A stretch of DNA of 30,833 bases from Paulinella micropora. Its lineage: Eukaryota; Cercozoa; Imbricatea; Euglyphida. The translations under genes and the position numbers were made by a program. The notes under the pieces are model-generated. The model did no database searches and was not told where the DNA came from. It saw only the letters and a program-made list of their open reading frames with translations. The DNA is taken from assembly GCA_009731375.1 (NCBI GenBank), contig BJOX01000314.1:648838-679670 (forward strand). Reading direction: 5' to 3'. Within the stretch, counting starts at the first letter, position 1. Every line of letters begins with the position of its first letter. This document shows, in pieces, positions 17,848 through 25,469 of the stretch.

Positions 17848-20430
17848 ATGTCAGAGTCATCCCCGAATAGACTCGATGCCAAGAAAGACTCCAGAGCGGC
17901 CCGGCTCTTTAAGAGCCGGTTTCAGAATGCGGAAGCCATAGGCGCTTGCAGCGATGGCGTGCAGCTGCGTCTGTCTCCGGCAGGGCGGCTTAGCTTGCTC
18001 AAGAAGGAGAGCGAATGGGAACCAGCCTGCGAACTCTGTTTTTTGCGCCGGGACCGCGCCAGTCCCGCAAAAGCTGAGCTCGACGATGATGGCCACGCCA
18101 GGCTGTGCCTAGAATGTATGCACGGAGTCAAGCGCAAGCGGAAACGCCTGCGCAAGCGCAAAAGGCGCCGCGAGTTGCGGGCGGAGCAGCCCAGACAACA
18201 TCAACAAGAGCAGAATGCCCTACCTCTCGCTACAACAACAGACAACTCAGCGGCTGAGGCAACTGGTGAAGTGGACACGCCAGTTTGTGCGGAGAATGAG
18301 CTCGTGAATCACAAAAGAAGAAGCGTCAGCTGGACGAAGGCGACCAGAGCAGCCAGAAGCGCCCACGACACGACACTGTCGCGCAGGTGTCGTCAGCTGT
18401 CCAGTTGTGGCTGCATCGCCTGGCAAATGCGGAGGTGTTTGTGTCAAAGAAGCCGGGAGTCAAGATGCTACAGCATTATGGTGCTGCTTTCAAAGCCGTA
18501 GACAATGAACGGCTGGTGTTCAAGGAGTGGCGAGCTGGACAAGAAACTCCAGACAGAGCAGCCTGTGAAGAGTGTTACGAGAAAGAAAACCTCGCAACCG
18601 TCGCGACAATTTCCAGAGACCGTGAGTGGCCCACGTTGTGCGCACGGCACGCAGAACGGCAGGAAGAACAGACGACTTGTGCGCCGCCCGCGCGAGCGCG
18701 GCCTGTCTGTGAGCCACAGCCAACGCCAAAACCCGCAAAAGAAAGGCGATTGTGAACATTGCGACAAACGCTTCGTGACACCAAGCAAGCTCAGAGTTCA
18801 TGTACGCACGCACAGTGGTGAGCGCCCCTACGCCTGCTCTGTTTGTGGCAGAAGGTTTGTACAGTTGATACATCTTACCAACCACAGCTTCGTGCACGGC
18901 GGTGACAAACCGTTTGTCTGCAAGCAGTGTCCTGCCAAATTTGCGCGTGCAAGTCTCCTTGCTGAACATGAACGCATTCACACGGGGAGTAGACCCTTTG
19001 CATGTGATCTATGCAACACCACCTTTGTTCGTGCAAGAAATCTTAATGCTCACAGACTAATCCACACAGGAGCCAAGCAGTTCCGTTGCGACAAATGTCC
19101 CGCAGCCTTTGTATCATCTGCAAACCTTACTACACACGGACGCGTTCATACAGGCATTAAACCCTTTGCTTGCGATCAATGCGGGAAAAGGTTTGCGCAA
19201 TCAGGCTCGCTCAAAAGTCACATTCGTATCCACACGGGCGAAACCCCGTTTTCGTGCGATTTATGTCCGAGAAAATTTGCGCACATGAGCAACCTTCGTG
19301 ATCACAGACGAATCCACACTGGCGAGAAGCGTTACGGTTGTACGCAATGTACTATGTCGTTTACAAAGGCAGACGATCTTAAGAGGCATATCCGTATCCA
19401 CTCGGGTGAACGACCGTACCAGTGCCATGTATGCGCGAAGAAGTTTGTGCAGCCTAGCGCGCTCAAATCGCACCTTCGTATCCACACTGGGGACAGGCCG
19501 TACCAGTGCCCTGAATGCAAGCAGACGTTTACGCAATCAAACTCGCTCACAATACACATGCGTTCCCATTCGGGGGATAGACCGTACCAGTGCCACGATT
19601 GCAGTCAGCGCTTTGTGTCCGCTGGAAGCTTGAGACAACACGAGCGGAGGCATGAAGAATGCAAGAAATGGCAACAAGTATGCCCATTCGCGTCGTTTAG
19701 CACGGCTACGTTTCAGGCGAACGTCGGACTGGTTGAATGCACGACGCGCTGCAAAACGGAGCGGGCGTTAGACGACCACGTGCAGCGGTGCCATACGTCT
19801 GAGGGCATTGCCAAGCGCTTCAAGAGCGAACAACAGTTGGCTGAATTTCTCACTGCCCAGGGCTGGGCGTTCGACCGCGACTTCGCCAATGCAATCTTCT
19901 ACAAGCACTGTGACTCCCAGCTTACGCCAAAGTTCGTTGGAACCGTCAGCGCGCGGCCCGACTTCCACCTGCTCGAGTTCCAGTCGCTACCCACCGACCG
20001 CAAATGTCTGCTCTTGTTGTGCAACGATGAGTTCGCGCATCGGCGATACCGCTGCGAGCTCGGGCGCATGCTCAAAATCAGCACGGTGCTGGCTGCCAAC
20101 CCTAACCTCCGGGACCTGCCAATCATATACATCCGCTTCAACCCGCACTACTTTCTGGTGGACGGCGTGCTGTACGACCCGCCGCTACAGTCTAGGTTCG
20201 AGCGCCTGCAGCGCTTGTTGACGGATCTGCAGGGCGGGCGCGTGCCAGAGGTCGCGGGCCGCACGGGCCTGTCGCTCATCTATTTGTACTACGACCGGCA
20301 GACCCCGGCGGCCTGTTCGCAGCCTTGGCAACGGTTAGCAGGCGGCCTGTACGACGCCGGGGCGGACACCGGCGATGGCAATTCGGAGGTGGCGTTAGCT
20401 TTGTGCGAGTGTGTGGTGCTGGTGGAATAA
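17848..20430 (+). CDS. C2H2 zinc-finger array fused to a nuclease-like C-terminal domain (two frameshifts)
   Basis: The first ATG after the gap is 17848; a start inside the gap is possible. Three overlapping frames (17848-18501, 18387-18755, 18505-20430) read as one protein if single bases are corrected near 18305 and near 18740. The first two frames each carry a Cys2...Cys2/CysHis unit (CELC...CLEC at about 18030-18115 and CEEC...CARH at about 18560-18650), apparently a duplicated zinc-binding domain, with basic stretches (KRKRKRLRKRKRRR; KKKRQ...QKRPRH) suited to nuclear import. Then come 11 consecutive C2H2 fingers (18751 to about 19653) with TGxxP-type linkers, a degenerate Cys/His segment, and a ~200-residue C-terminal domain. 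That domain (about 19800-20350) has RPDFHLLEFQ (19954-19983) and later an RMLKI and YIRFNPHYF motif, resembling the PD-(D/E)XK-like domain found after zinc fingers in some giant viruses and algae. The TAA stop lies inside an AATAAA (20426-20431). Confidence 0.75.
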
Positions 20431-20589
20431 AAGGCTTTTGACGGTGGCGATCATCAAAACATTTGCTTTAATTTTTTTTGGTGTGACTAGAAATTAAATT
20501 GCTAACTTTAAAAAAAATACAACTTGCTTCTTTTCCGGGGGTGTAGTACTAAACCTAAGATGTTTCAATGAAATTGTTCGACACAAATA
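20431..20589. terminator. Short convergent spacer
   Basis: An AT-rich 159 bp between two convergent genes. The plus-strand poly(A) signal AATAAA overlaps the upstream gene's stop codon. On the minus strand only variants such as ATTAAA (complement of TTTAAT near 20467) were seen. Confidence 0.5.
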
Positions 20590-21639
20590 CTATGACCCAG
20601 GGCCCAGCTCCGGCGGGCCTGTCGTTGGCAGAGGCTCTAGTTGCTGGGGTGCCCCTTCATGCGGGTCGGCGAGTAGGTGCTTCTGGTAAACACGGCGGCA
20701 GCACCTGCGCGTGACGGTCTGCCCCAGCCCTTTGAGCAGAGAGAGCTGGCCCATCAACAGCAGCAGCACCACGAACGGATCGGCGCGCCCGTGCCGCTCG
20801 CACAGGTATGGGCCAAACAGGGAGTCTGGATATTTTTGCGCGAGGGCTGCGACCTCTTGTTCACGGGAGCCTTCGTAGCGGGTGCTCAGCCAGGGCCCCA
20901 CCGGTAGCATTAAGTCAGGCACCCCGGTCTCGTTCCAATTGTCAAAGTAGTCCGCGCTGCAGGCTATTGGAGGTATAGGGAATATTTCATCATTCCAGGC
21001 TGACCAGCTCTGCTGTGCGGCATCGTACTCCTGACCTCGATAATTCACGTCGGAAAAGGTGCAGCCAAACGACTCTAGTGTCTCGTTGCTGTACCGCACC
21101 TAGCACACGAGATTACATTCTGTGAGTGTTCGAATTCTTTGTGTGTCATGTTGCCAGCTAGCTTTTTTCGAGTGCTTGGAATATGTTTCAGGCGTGACCT
21201 CGTAAAAGATTTCGAGGGTTTTGGCCTCGTCCACGTCCGTGTGCTTCAGGTGAAACTGCAGCCCTACGTAACCAGTCGTAATCTGGTACTTGAGGCTGAC
21301 ACCACGCTTGGTTTGCGTCCACGCAGTCAGCGCCGCGGCAGTTTCGGCGGATGTCATGCCAGGCACGTTCTTGAACTTGAAGTAGGCGTTAGTAATATAG
21401 ACGTCAGTGTCTGGATCCCAAGAGGTCTCCAGCTCGAATTCACCGGAGCGCTGCAGCTGGCAGCCATCCTGCCAGTAATCTTGGAGCTCGTAGTAGCGCC
21501 CACCGTACTCGACGTAATAGATAATCAGAACAGAAGAACTTAGCAGCACAAACAGCAAAAAGCAGAACGAGATTTGCAGCCGATCGAGGAAGCCCCGCAC
21601 TTGTGGTGGCTTCTGGGCCTCCAAGTCAAACAGCGACAT
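20590..21639 (-). CDS. Two-TM membrane protein with Cys-containing ectodomain, interrupted by an in-frame TAG
   Basis: ATG 21637-21639. Residues 22-42 form a clear membrane helix after a short charged N-terminus, suggesting an N-in signal anchor. The following ~240 residues look extracytoplasmic (Tyr/Trp/Thr-rich strands, several cysteines, two NET sequons in the second part). A second hydrophobic helix (FVVLLLLMGQLSLL) lies about 60 residues from the end, followed by RRCCRR, a palmitoylation-like basic/Cys motif, and a proline-rich tail. A TAG at 21100-21102 splits it in the same frame with no shift. Downstream sequence stays coding-like to 20590, so this is a sense-to-stop change, readthrough or an error, not a random ORF. 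The two-TM/large-loop topology is seen in channel and receptor families, but no signature identifies one. It is divergent from the zinc-finger gene at 22896. Confidence 0.6.
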
Positions 21640-21741
21640 TGATCTGTGCCGAGAGAGTCGCAGGGCGCGCGGGATTTTATGCGAAAGGCTTTAGAAGCGC
21701 GGTGGGAGAGACAGGCTTCGGGGATTGCACGGGGGGGGGGG

Positions 21742-21762
21742 GGCCGCGAAGCATCAGAGAAG
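21742..21762 (-). promoter_or_regulatory. CGCGAAGC promoter motif, copy 1
   Basis: CGCGAAGCATCAGAGAAG directly next to a G run, starting 103 bp upstream of the minus-strand ATG (21639). The same motif lies 101 bp upstream of the ATG of the CoiA-like gene (24422-24441). Confidence 0.6.
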
Positions 21763-21918
21763 GCGTGGATAAATGTGAGGAGGGGGGGGGCGCACTGTCA
21801 CAACCGCCCCCCCCCTTCCCCTCATCTCGACGGACCGCTGGAATCTCGAGGAAAAGCAAATGAAAGGGGAGCCGCTTCCTCGGTCGCGTTCAAAGCAGCC
21901 TGCGGCGAAAAGGGCAGG

Positions 21919-21935
21919 TGCCGCAATTTGCGGCA
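21919..21935. promoter_or_regulatory. Palindrome TGCCGCAATTTGCGGCA
   Basis: Perfect 8-bp arms around one central base. A related copy lies 40 bp away (21959-21975) and a third before the hydrolase gene (27363-27379). Confidence 0.65.
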
Positions 21936-21958
21936 AGAATCAGACACACATATATTTT

Positions 21959-21975
21959 TGCCGCAAACTGCGGCA
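21959..21975. promoter_or_regulatory. Palindrome TGCCGCAAACTGCGGCA
   Basis: Seven-bp arms around a 3-base centre; it is the second of a pair with 21919-21935 at 40-bp spacing, about four helical turns. Confidence 0.6.
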
Positions 21976-21997
21976 CGCAATAAGATTTTTTGGGTGA

Positions 21998-22117
21998 TTT
22001 GGCAATAACTTTCAAGCAAATCTTTCGGGAGACGCTGGCGGGCGGGGAAAGACATTAAAAAAATTCCCCGCCCTGCCATTCTTTCCCGAAAAAATTTGCT
22101 TGAAAGTCATTGCCAAA
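21998..22117. repeat. Long inverted repeat (52/54-bp arms, 14-nt loop)
   Basis: Left arm 21998-22049 and right arm 22064-22117 pair over almost their entire length, from TTTGGCAAT / ATTGCCAAA at the base to GGGGAA / TTCCCC at the tip, with about 85% pairing by eye and one 2-base bulge. The loop is A-rich. It sits directly before the CACGTG module (22118) in the promoter region of a zinc-finger gene. Confidence 0.85.
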
Positions 22118-22180
22118 CGCTATCACCTTAGCGGAAGGTGTCACGTGGGCATGTCGTTAATCCCAAAGAGTCCGGCCCCC
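22118..22180 (+). promoter_or_regulatory. Shared CACGTG module upstream of zinc-finger gene 2
   Basis: CGCTATCAC, GTCACGTGGG, CGTTAATCCCAAAG and CCGGCCCCC, matching 17259-17320 in order with small spacing changes, then a poly-C run leading into an assembly gap. Confidence 0.6.
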
Positions 22181-22196
22181 CCCCCCCCCCCCCCTT

Positions 22197-22894
22197 NNNN
22201 NNNNNNNNNNNNNNNNNNNNNNNNNNNNNNNNNNNNNNNNNNNNNNNNNNNNNNNNNNNNNNNNNNNNNNNNNNNNNNNNNNNNNNNNNNNNNNNNNNNN
22301 NNNNNNNNNNNNNNNNNNNNNNNNNNNNNNNNNNNNNNNNNNNNNNNNNNNNNNNNNNNNNNNNNNNNNNNNNNNNNNNNNNNNNNNNNNNNNNNNNNNN
22401 NNNNNNNNNNNNNNNNNNNNNNNNNNNNNNNNNNNNNNNNNNNNNNNNNNNNNNNNNNNNNNNNNNNNNNNNNNNNNNNNNNNNNNNNNNNNNNNNNNNN
22501 NNNNNNNNNNNNNNNNNNNNNNNNNNNNNNNNNNNNNNNNNNNNNNNNNNNNNNNNNNNNNNNNNNNNNNNNNNNNNNNNNNNNNNNNNNNNNNNNNNNN
22601 NNNNNNNNNNNNNNNNNNNNNNNNNNNNNNNNNNNNNNNNNNNNNNNNNNNNNNNNNNNNNNNNNNNNNNNNNNNNNNNNNNNNNNNNNNNNNNNNNNNN
22701 NNNNNNNNNNNNNNNNNNNNNNNNNNNNNNNNNNNNNNNNNNNNNNNNNNNNNNNNNNNNNNNNNNNNNNNNNNNNNNNNNNNNNNNNNNNNNNNNNNNN
22801 NNNNNNNNNNNNNNNNNNNNNNNNNNNNNNNNNNNNNNNNNNNNNNNNNNNNNNNNNNNNNNNNNNNNNNNNNNNNNNNNNNNNNNNNNNNNNN
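22197..22894. other. Assembly gap (698 N)
   Basis: Starts right after a poly-C run of about 18. The 5' part of the following zinc-finger gene is lost in it. Confidence 0.95.
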
Positions 22895-22895
22895 C

Positions 22896-23273
22896 AAAAA
22901 ACCCTTCCCCTGTCCACATTGCGACAAGAGCTTTGCGCTTGCCAAACAACGCGCACTGCACCTGCCAAGACACACGGGACAAAAGCCCTTTGCTTGCGAG
23001 CATTGCCCGCGCACCTTTCCTGCTGCGGCTCAGCTGCGGGTTCACGTCAGGCGCGTGCATTTGGCAGAAAAGTCTCGGGTGTGTGACATCTGCGGACAGG
23101 GCTTTTTTAATCAAGCCCTCCTCGCCATGCACACGCGGCGGAAGCATACGCTCGAGAGGCCTTACGCCTGCAAAGACTGTGGCCAACCTTATTACGCAAA
23201 CCACCTTTTACAGAGACACCGCAGAAAAAAGCACCCGGCCTTGCCTCTCCCCAACCCCGGCGTCGAAGCCTAA
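22896..23273 (+). CDS. C2H2 zinc-finger protein, 5'-truncated by gap
   Basis: The open frame from the gap edge to TAA 23271-23273 gives 125 residues with four C2H2 fingers: CPHC...HLPRH, CEHC...HVRRVH, CDIC...HTRRKH and CKDC...HRRKKH, with TGQKPF and TLERPY linkers. The last two use the longer His-x4-His spacing. Fingers of this type bind DNA; the target is unknown. It shares its upstream promoter module with the larger zinc-finger/nuclease gene, which suggests common regulation, but no nuclease-like C-terminal domain is present. It converges with the CoiA-like gene. An AATATAAA-type signal follows at 23279. Confidence 0.8.
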   Translation, partial: KKPFPCPHCDKSFALAKQRALHLPRHTGQKPFACEHCPRTFPAAAQLRVHVRRVHLAEKSRVCDICGQGFFNQALLAMHTRRKHTLERPYACKDCGQPYYANHLLQRHRRKKHPALPLPNPGVEA

Positions 23274-23610
23274 TGTTAATATAAAGTAAGTCACGTTTTA
23301 TTAAAAGACTTTTTAAATAAAAGAAAAATGATTTTCAAAACTAGCCAGACTGTGTCGCGGGTGAGATAGACGAGGGGGGGGGAAGAGGGGATGTCCAGCC
23401 CGCTAGCTAAATACAACAGAAAAATTGATTTGGGCTGTAATAGGCAGCGCGAGAACCGCGCCGGGGCGTCTTCCACCTTTAAGCAAAAAAAAAATAAATA
23501 TTTTAATTCAAGAGGAAAGAAAATTCAAAAGAAAACTAGTCAGCCGCGCCTTCCCCCTGCCCTTTTCGCCCACCCTGCTGGCGCAGGCTGGGGCGCTCGT
23601 CCGCGGGCCG
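23274..23610. terminator. Convergent spacer with poly(A)-like signals
   Basis: TTTATT (AATAAA on the minus strand) at 23297-23302, AATAAA on the plus strand at 23493-23498, and a G run at about 23373-23381. No gene is supported. A G run in a convergent region is an exception to the window's pattern. Confidence 0.45.
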
Positions 23611-24321
23611 TCAGAGTTCCTGTATCGCGGCCTCTACCGCGGCCTGGTTTTGTTTGGCACAAGCAAGGCATTCTCCCAGTGGTCGCCAGCCACCGACATC
23701 CCGCAACACGTAGCCCCTATTTGCCCCGCACGTTTGTGGCCCCAAGCTGATTTCGAGGCCTGCCACTTGCGGAAATTTATAAAAGGCCTGCCAGTGCTTT
23801 GCCTCCAATCGTCTGAGCGAGACAAACGCTGCGGGGCTTCCGCGGCCGTCTATTATAGTCACGTCAGGCCTGTACTTGGCTTCCTCCTGCGTCAGACCGA
23901 CCCTGCCTTGAGCCAGGGAGCCCAAAGCCTTGCCTAACTCTGCACTGCAGCTCTCGAATTTTTCCCGCTGGGCTAGGCGGCAGGCTTGCGCACAACGGCA
24001 CGTCGGCCAGACGAAGGTGATTTTTGACAGCTTGGCCTGGATAAAGTTCATGGCTAACAGTTTCTGGAGCTCCTCCACGCCGTGAGCTCTGGCGTCTTCC
24101 GGCTCGAGCGGGGCCAAATGTCTGAAGACAGCAGTGGGCGCAAGGGTCAGCGGCTTTCGGCACTGCGGGCAGCTGAGCTTGTCCCTCCATAACTCCTGGT
24201 TGGACAGCGCTTCCTGGGTAGTCACGAGGCGGTCGGGCTCGGCTCCTGCGGTCACGAGCCAGGCGAGCGCCGGCTGGTGCGCACCGCTTTCGGTGCCAGA
24301 AAAACGCTGAAGATCCATCAT
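23611..24321 (-). CDS. CoiA-like zinc-ribbon/nuclease-fold protein, 236 aa
   Basis: ATG at 24319-24321 (a second ATG follows at once). Residues 51-54 (CPQC) and His68 form the start of a zinc ribbon of the LxCPxC...hxH type seen in CoiA-like competence proteins. Cys108, 110 and 114 add a second cysteine group. YRPDVTIID (150-158) matches the RPDV strand of the family's PD-(D/E)XK nuclease fold, and VAGLEISL (187-194) matches its closing strand. The strand that normally carries the catalytic Glu reads AAFVSL here, with no acid at the expected place, so the enzyme may be inactive or the alignment may be off. The family assignment rests on motif memory only. It is divergent from the partial gene at 24569. 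Confidence 0.5.
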   Translation of the reverse strand: MMDLQRFSGTESGAHQPALAWLVTAGAEPDRLVTTQEALSNQELWRDKLSCPQCRKPLTLAPTAVFRHLAPLEPEDARAHGVEELQKLLAMNFIQAKLSKITFVWPTCRCAQACRLAQREKFESCSAELGKALGSLAQGRVGLTQEEAKYRPDVTIIDGRGSPAAFVSLRRLEAKHWQAFYKFPQVAGLEISLGPQTCGANRGYVLRDVGGWRPLGECLACAKQNQAAVEAAIQEL

Positions 24322-24526
24322 CAGCAGCGAAGTTCGAGGTTTTTGAGAGCTGCCTCCAACGGGGGGCGGCGAGTATCTGGGGAGGGGGGGGCCACGGCGT
24401 AGAAGCGCAACTGGAGGGGGGGGCCGCGAAGCTCAGAGAAGCCAAACAAACATGGCCTGCATAGGTGAGGGGGGGGGCCGGCCAACAGAAGACAGTCATC
24501 CCCCCCCCCCCCCCCCCCCCTCCCCC
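24322..24526. promoter_or_regulatory. Divergent promoter region with G and C runs
   Basis: Carries G runs at 24361-24366, 24384-24391, 24415-24423 and 24470-24478, each followed by GGCC or GCGGC, and a poly-C run from 24500 into the gap. One holds the CGCGAAGC motif shared with 21742-21762. Confidence 0.6.
24422..24441 (-). promoter_or_regulatory. CGCGAAGC promoter motif, copy 2
   Basis: CGCGAAGCTCAGAGAAG next to a G run, 101 bp upstream of the minus-strand ATG at 24321. It differs from copy 1 by one missing A. Confidence 0.6.
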
Positions 24527-24568
24527 NNNNNNNNNNNNNNNNNNNNNNNNNNNNNNNNNNNNNNNNNN
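24527..24568. other. Assembly gap (42 N)
   Basis: Preceded by a C-only run of about 21 and TCCCCC. It hides the start of the next gene. Confidence 0.95.
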
Positions 24569-25318
24569 CGTGCAATCGAGACGGACGCAGACGTACTGCG
24601 GGTCTGCGGGGATAACAGTGCTATCCTAGCCCCGGGCCTGCGGCTGGAACTGGTGCCGCGTGATGATGAGCGCGACCAGGAGCTGGCGGCGCTGCGCTTC
24701 GAAACCTCTCGTCTGGCTAGTCGGGTGGAGGCCTTGGTCAGTGCCGCCGTCCCGCGCCAGCTGACCATCGAGGCGGCCGAACTGGCCCGCTGGGGGCACA
24801 ACGGCACAGCGACCGTCCACATGCTGGGTTCTTTTTGCATGCTGGAGGGGCACGTAGCTTTCGACATGGACCGGCTGCGTTTCGAAGATGCCACGGCTCT
24901 TCCCCCTGACAGTACGACGAAGAGGGACCAGACTAGAATAGAGGCTTGGCTTACCTTGCTGCAGTTGCCTGCGGACTGGCGGCCCGCGCAGGCCTTCACG
25001 TATTCCTTTCCCGGCGGAACCTTTTTTCCGTTGATGTTTGAAATCAATTACACACCCGCTGTCATCAGGCAAAAAAAGCTGGAGGTAGGCGTCGACGGCC
25101 GGGTTCGACTCTGCGTCCATTACACCATTTTCCGCGGCTGGCCGCAGGCCCCGAACTGCCTCAAGCCGATGCATACAACGCTCGACCAGTGCAAAGGCCC
25201 GACTGTGCAGGGGCTGGACCTCGGCGTGCTGAAGTGGGCAGTTGCAGCCTCGGGCCTGCACTCTCGCCCGCCGGGTGACGATTCAGGGTCCGACGACGAC
25301 GGCGTGCAGAAGTCTTAA
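24569..25318 (+). CDS. Unknown protein, 5'-truncated by gap (249 aa seen)
   Basis: The open frame from the gap edge runs to TAA 25316-25318. Fragment residues about 25-55 have a heptad-like pattern (LAALRFETSRLASRVEALV), so a short coiled coil precedes a domain rich in beta-type sequence (TVHMLGSFCMLEGHVAF, AFTYSFPGGTFFPLMFEINY, VGVDGRVRLCVHYTIF). The tail is acidic (DDSGSDDDG). A coiled coil followed by a compact beta domain is seen in trimeric fibres and in adaptor proteins, but I see no specific signature. It converges with the coiled-coil gene at 25470; ATTAAA at 25386-25391 may be its poly(A) signal. Confidence 0.6.
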   Translation, partial: RAIETDADVLRVCGDNSAILAPGLRLELVPRDDERDQELAALRFETSRLASRVEALVSAAVPRQLTIEAAELARWGHNGTATVHMLGSFCMLEGHVAFDMDRLRFEDATALPPDSTTKRDQTRIEAWLTLLQLPADWRPAQAFTYSFPGGTFFPLMFEINYTPAVIRQKKLEVGVDGRVRLCVHYTIFRGWPQAPNCLKPMHTTLDQCKGPTVQGLDLGVLKWAVAASGLHSRPPGDDSGSDDDGVQKS

Positions 25319-25469
25319 AAATTCAGGCTTGAACGGCGTAGGGGGGCATGGCAGCGCAAAGAAAAGGAAAAGAGTCAGTATTTCTATTAAATGCTTTTTT
25401 TTTGGTGTCCAAAGTTAAACACGCCGCGGGCCGGCACACTGTAAAAAATTGCGAGATTTTTTCAATTTC
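25319..25469. terminator. Short convergent spacer
   Basis: An AT-rich 151 bp between two convergent stops, with ATTAAA at 25386-25391. No gene. Confidence 0.5.

Larger units (their letters stand above)
21640..21997. promoter_or_regulatory. Divergent promoter region with G runs and palindromes
   Basis: Holds a G run followed by GGCCGCGAAGCATCAGAGAAG (about 21731-21762), a second G run followed by CGCACTGTCAC (about 21782-21800), a C run (21807-21815), and two TGCCGCA palindromes (21919-21935, 21959-21975) with an extra half-site TGCGGC at 21901. No ORF is convincing. Confidence 0.6.

Noticed and set aside
17264-17941. Open frames spanning N gaps (also around 22100-23289)
   Set aside because: They exist only because N is read as any residue, and they end in poly-Pro/poly-Gly from the C/G runs.
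21998-22117. Reading the long hairpin as terminal inverted repeats of a transposon
   Set aside because: The arms are only 14 nt apart with nothing between them and no flanking target duplication was seen; a foldback relic remains possible and is noted in the findings.
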